This document shows, piece after piece, positions 61,306 through 64,000 of a stretch of 64,000 nt of DNA (within the stretch, counting starts at the first letter, position 1; every line of letters starts with the position of its first letter). This DNA comes from Bradyrhizobium ottawaense (GTDB taxonomy: Bacteria; Pseudomonadota; Alphaproteobacteria; Rhizobiales; Xanthobacteraceae), in assembly GCF_002278135.3 (NCBI RefSeq), contig NZ_CP029425.2, forward strand, positions 7,168,001 to 7,232,000, written 5' to 3'. Position numbers and translations under genes: made by a program. The notes under the pieces are model-generated. The model was not told the origin of the DNA, did not search any database, and saw only the letters and a list, made by a program, of their open reading frames with translations.

Positions 61306-61698
61306 TTGTGGTTGCCAACGAAGACACGACCGATTTATGAGCAACTTCAACGATCGGTGGCCGGCGGCCTGCCGCCGTCATTACGAAGAATTCATCGAGT
61401 CCTTCTCCCTGATCCGACTCCGCTAGGCTCAATTGGCGTCGCAGATGCTGTGAACAGGGTGTACCGCGAGGGCCGAAACAAGCTTGCTCACGGCGAGATG
61501 GCGGGCCTTTTCGAGAATCTTTCCGAGATTCGGATGATAGGCGATGCGCTTCTCGCCAACTTGTTCGATGCCGTCACATTCGAGCTCGCGGCAATCATCG
61601 ATCAGCGGCCCGCAATCTTGACCGTGCCGGAAGATCACGCTTATCGCGCCCTCAAAGAGAGGTCGAAAAAACGGGTCGTCAACCCTTCGAGTTCTTAG
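61306..61698 (+). pseudogene. HEPN-like domain remnant
   Basis: The C-terminal part reads VNRVYREGRNKLAHGEMAGL with LFENLSEIRMIGDALLANLF. RNKLAH matches the Rx4H motif of HEPN ribonucleases and ApeA-like domains. The N-terminal part seems out of frame (a neighbouring frame reads CRRHYEEFIESFSLI up to a stop), so the gene is probably broken. It converges on the two-TM protein and overlaps its end by 20 bases. The call is tentative because only about 80 residues are informative. Confidence 0.4.
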
Positions 61699-62782
61699 AG
61701 GCTGGTTTGGGTTGAAAAAGGATCCTGTTGTTCTCTCGCTTGATATCGAGGAAGTCGAAGGGAGATGCGGAGCTTTCGTTCAGTATCCGCTCTGGATAGC
61801 CGTCGACGGCGAGCTTCATGACGTACGAAACGGTATTATCCGGAAGCACGACAAGTTCGTCTGCATTCCACGACAAATCGCGCGTGACCGGACTGGCTTC
61901 GTCCTGGCGTTCGATCGTCCTAATGAGCGGCACGGCGTTGAGATTGCAGTACTGATCGGCGTCCCACTCGTGAAACATGTCCTTGTTGCGTCCAAGCTGA
62001 ATATTGAATGTGAACTCGGTGTCCTTGATCGTGTTGCGGTCGACACCCGTGCAACTGCTACCCCCCTCGCCCCTGTCTTGTGTCCACCAATCGCGATTGG
62101 CCACCAGTTTCTCGACATCGATCTTCCATCCCTGTTTGGCCAGGTCGGGAGCGATGGCGAAGTGCGCGGGATAAGTCGAATTCTGACCCTTGCCGCTCAC
62201 CTGAACGCGGGGGTGGGTCGAGGTCTCCTGGGACTTCGCCAGGATTTTTGGGGTGATAGTGACCGTTCCGAGGTGCTGCAATTTGGGGCTGGGTGACGGC
62301 GACGGCCCCGAACCTCCGCCCTTACCGGAAATGAACTCCCTGATCGCGGTGGCAATCTCCGGGTTGGAATAGGCGCCGTAGGTAACAGTGCTCAATGCGA
62401 TCAGGAAGAAGAACGGCGCTGCACTGACGGTCAGACGCCGAATATGTGTGAAACGTTGCTTTTCGAGCTCGGTAACGCTGATCTGGCTCTTGATCTTGCT
62501 GTAAACCCGCGACGCGCCGTCGGCCGAGTGCTTCTGGACTTTGGCGAGTTCTTTGAGCGCAGCGAGCCTTGCGCTATCGCTACCGAACGTCTGGAGGATC
62601 TCGATCACCTGGTCGGCGTTGAAGATGCCGTCGCCTTCCACGACCTGTCGGACAGACCTGAATTCCGACCCCTCTAGCGCACGCACCTTCTGATAAAGAT
62701 AAAAATACGCAACGAGCGCGAGCACTCCCAACACAGACGTCGCGCCGGCAATGACCGTAACCACTTCGACTGTCAATTGCAT
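61679..62782 (-). CDS. Unrecognised two-TM protein with large extracytoplasmic or C-terminal domain
   Basis: The ATG at 62782 has an excellent ribosome binding site (GGAGGGGAATA). A 367-residue product has one hydrophobic helix near the N-terminus (VEVVTVIAGATSVLGVLALV) and a second near residue 125 (LTVSAAPFFFLIALSTVTYG), separated by a helical region. A Gly/Ser/Pro linker follows (GKGGGSGPSPSPSPK) before a C-terminal domain of about 190 residues with two cysteines (SSCTGVDRN, QYCNLNAVP). No family is recognised. Its position at the edge of a defence-gene cluster hints at a role there, but this is only context. Confidence 0.75.
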   Translation of the reverse strand: MQLTVEVVTVIAGATSVLGVLALVAYFYLYQKVRALEGSEFRSVRQVVEGDGIFNADQVIEILQTFGSDSARLAALKELAKVQKHSADGASRVYSKIKSQISVTELEKQRFTHIRRLTVSAAPFFFLIALSTVTYGAYSNPEIATAIREFISGKGGGSGPSPSPSPKLQHLGTVTITPKILAKSQETSTHPRVQVSGKGQNSTYPAHFAIAPDLAKQGWKIDVEKLVANRDWWTQDRGEGGSSCTGVDRNTIKDTEFTFNIQLGRNKDMFHEWDADQYCNLNAVPLIRTIERQDEASPVTRDLSWNADELVVLPDNTVSYVMKLAVDGYPERILNESSASPFDFLDIKRENNRILFQPKPASKNSKG

Positions 62783-62968
62783 TATTCCCCTCCGACATCT
62801 GCACTCTGGCAAATTGCCGGATTGTTGTCACCGTCACATTTGGCGACGCGACTCCTTGAGGGCCAGGCCACGCGACGGCCTGACGCCATCTGCGGGACGC
62901 CCAGACCAGAATGCGCAGCGCAGGTCGGTTTCGTCAAAAACGCCGTACTGCTCTCTATCCCGGTTAGA

Positions 62969-63314
62969 TCAATCTCGCGACTTGATGAGCCGAGCAACGA
63001 GTGGCAGGACGGCACCGAGGGCGATCAAGCTGAAGATCGGCCGCAACGTTATCGCGTTCGCGTATTGCAACGCAACGATGCCGGGAGGATGAGTACTGCG
63101 AGAAGCGCCTCATAGGCCCCGAGCGCGCCCGCCATTTCACTAATGCGCTCCAAGATACCCTTGACCAGCTGAGCCAATGGTCCAGTTGGGAAATGTTGCG
63201 CGGGGCCAGCGTGGCGATGGAGGGCTCGATGGAGGCAAGCCACTGTCGGCGCCGTTTTGCAGAAGGGCGCGAAGAACCTTTATCCGCCTTCTTGGGTCTC
63301 GTTTTTGCAGACAT
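62969..63314 (-). pseudogene. Small membrane protein, frameshifted
   Basis: Three frames in order read MSAKTRPKKADKGSSRPSAK with SIEPSIATLAPRNISQLD, then LVKGILERISEMAGALGAYE with ALLAVLILPASLR, then YANAITLRPIFSLIALGAVL with PLVARLIKSRD-stop. The joined protein would be about 110 residues with two hydrophobic helices. Two frameshifts are required. The family is unknown. Confidence 0.4.
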
Positions 63315-63687
63315 GTCTTCAGCTACGGCGAGCCACCAGAGTTCTGCGTTGAGAGGAGTGTCCAGCTGTCAACGGCGAAATCGGCGACTAACCGCGGGGG
63401 TTAATCTTGGCTTTGATGGTCCGCGCCGGCGTTGGACTACCGGGTAGAGACCAAAAAAGCCCGATCCGCCCAGCCAGGATTGGCGCGCGGAGCGCCGCGT
63501 CACGCCCCCCATATACCGGCGCGCCAAGGATTCGACTGCGTCGGATCGCCATCGACGCGGCAAGGACTCGATTACAGTAATCGGCCGATTTGGGCTCGGT
63601 TGTACGGTGGTTGTATGAAAATCGAGAGCGAGCAACAAAATCCGCCCAAAAAGCGTATGCAACAGCCTGCTTTCATTGAATTGCTTT
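63315..63687. other. No recognisable gene
   Basis: Only random frames are seen between the broken membrane protein and the tRNA remnant. Confidence 0.35.
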
Positions 63688-63740
63688 AGAGCGTATGAAC
63701 GGAATCGAACCCTCGTATTCAGCTTGGAAGGCTGATGCTG
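63688..63740 (-). tRNA. tRNA-Gly(TCC) 3' part, likely attachment-site remnant
   Basis: On the minus strand the bases CAGCCTTCCAAGCTGAAT continue into ACGAGGGTTCGATTCC. This gives the anticodon stem-loop with TCC, the variable loop and the T arm (GGTTCGATTCC) of glycine tRNA. The acceptor 3' strand is partly degraded (GTTCATACGCTC), and no D arm or 5' acceptor strand is found. A 3'-end tRNA fragment is what integrative elements leave at the far boundary. Confidence 0.65.
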
Positions 63741-63838
63741 CCTCGAACTCAAGCAATATCGGTCCCGGTCACAGCTGAATCCTGAGGTGGTCCATATGAC
63801 GATCGGGTGGCCTTCTGCAGCGCGATAAGGGCATTGTC

Positions 63839-64000
63839 TTAACAAGCGACAACGCGAAGATTGTTTGTCGCGCCTCTAAGTCCAAACGGCACTCCCGAGA
63901 CAATCAAAGCCAAGTCGCCCAATCGAATATAGCCTTCGTGGTGCACGGCCGCCGAGGCGATCCGCGTCATCTCCTCATAACCAGAAGGACCGCTAGACAC
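63839..64000 (-). CDS. Pyruvate kinase-like C-terminal end (partial, runs off the window)
   Basis: The 53 visible residues include YEEMTRIASAAVHHEGYIRL, GDLALIVSGVPFGLRGATNN and LRVVAC before the stop. GDxxxIVxGxPxGxxGxTNxLR is the characteristic end of the C-terminal domain of pyruvate kinase. The rest of the gene lies beyond position 64000, so completeness cannot be judged. It borders the tRNA-Gly remnant, possibly the chromosomal or neighbouring-island side of an integration boundary. Confidence 0.72.
   Translation of the reverse strand: MSSGPSGYEEMTRIASAAVHHEGYIRLGDLALIVSGVPFGLRGATNNLRVVAC

Overview
The window looks like an accessory (genomic or symbiosis-island-like) segment of a Bradyrhizobium-type alphaproteobacterium. 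The evidence is a typical Bradyrhizobium outer-membrane porin, a Bradyrhizobium-style Crp/Fnr regulator, GC-rich codon use, many rhizobial insertion sequences, and ICE-type DUF6499/DUF2285 transfer-control genes. Gene density is low, pseudogenes are frequent, and at least five insertion sequences have ends that can be read directly.

Layout. 0-5.4 kb: porin, an IS5-family element (2295-3835) and a Crp/Fnr regulator. 6-14.7 kb: a broken M20 amidohydrolase and a polyamine-type ABC importer operon on the minus strand (binding protein, ATPase, fused permease, Asp/Glu racemase). An IS427-group element has landed between the binding protein and the ATPase. A class C beta-lactamase-fold hydrolase follows. 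15.3-18.2 kb: remnants of an IS256 transposase, a PEP-mutase-family gene and a TauD-like dioxygenase. 18.3-20.9 kb: an IS21-family element, with an identical inverted copy at 41.0-43.7 kb. 21-32 kb: decayed SRAP and istA fragments, a two-gene M16 peptidase operon, an NRPS condensation-domain remnant split by an IS3/IS407-type element, an ABC exporter, a 43-residue coupled small ORF and a TlpA-like thioredoxin protein. 32.7-39.7 kb: diverged second copies of the PEP-mutase/TauD segment, two paralogous XRE regulators with the same operator-like site, a LysR regulator, and an FseA-like DUF6499/DUF2285 gene pair in +1 frames next to a small DUF2285 gene. 43.7-45.4 kb: a gene interrupted by IS21 and an unrecognised ORF.

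45.4-62.8 kb reads as a defence island. It contains a 1122-residue protein joining a nucleoside-phosphorylase domain, a P-loop NTPase with a helical region, and a YfbR-like HD nucleotidase domain. It also has two type IV AbiE toxin-antitoxin modules (one broken, one intact with an operator-like dyad), and a divergent pair formed by a diadenylate-cyclase-like protein and a Cap15-like membrane effector. A broken patatin-like phospholipase, KilA-N and DUF3800 genes, an IS1595 transposase, a HEPN-like remnant and a two-TM protein complete it. The window ends with the 3' part of a tRNA-Gly(TCC), likely an old attachment site, and the C-terminal end of a pyruvate-kinase-like gene.

The strongest candidates for an undescribed system are the phosphorylase-NTPase-HD protein and the DAC-like/Cap15 pair. 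All family assignments were made by eye from motifs and gene architecture; no database search was run.
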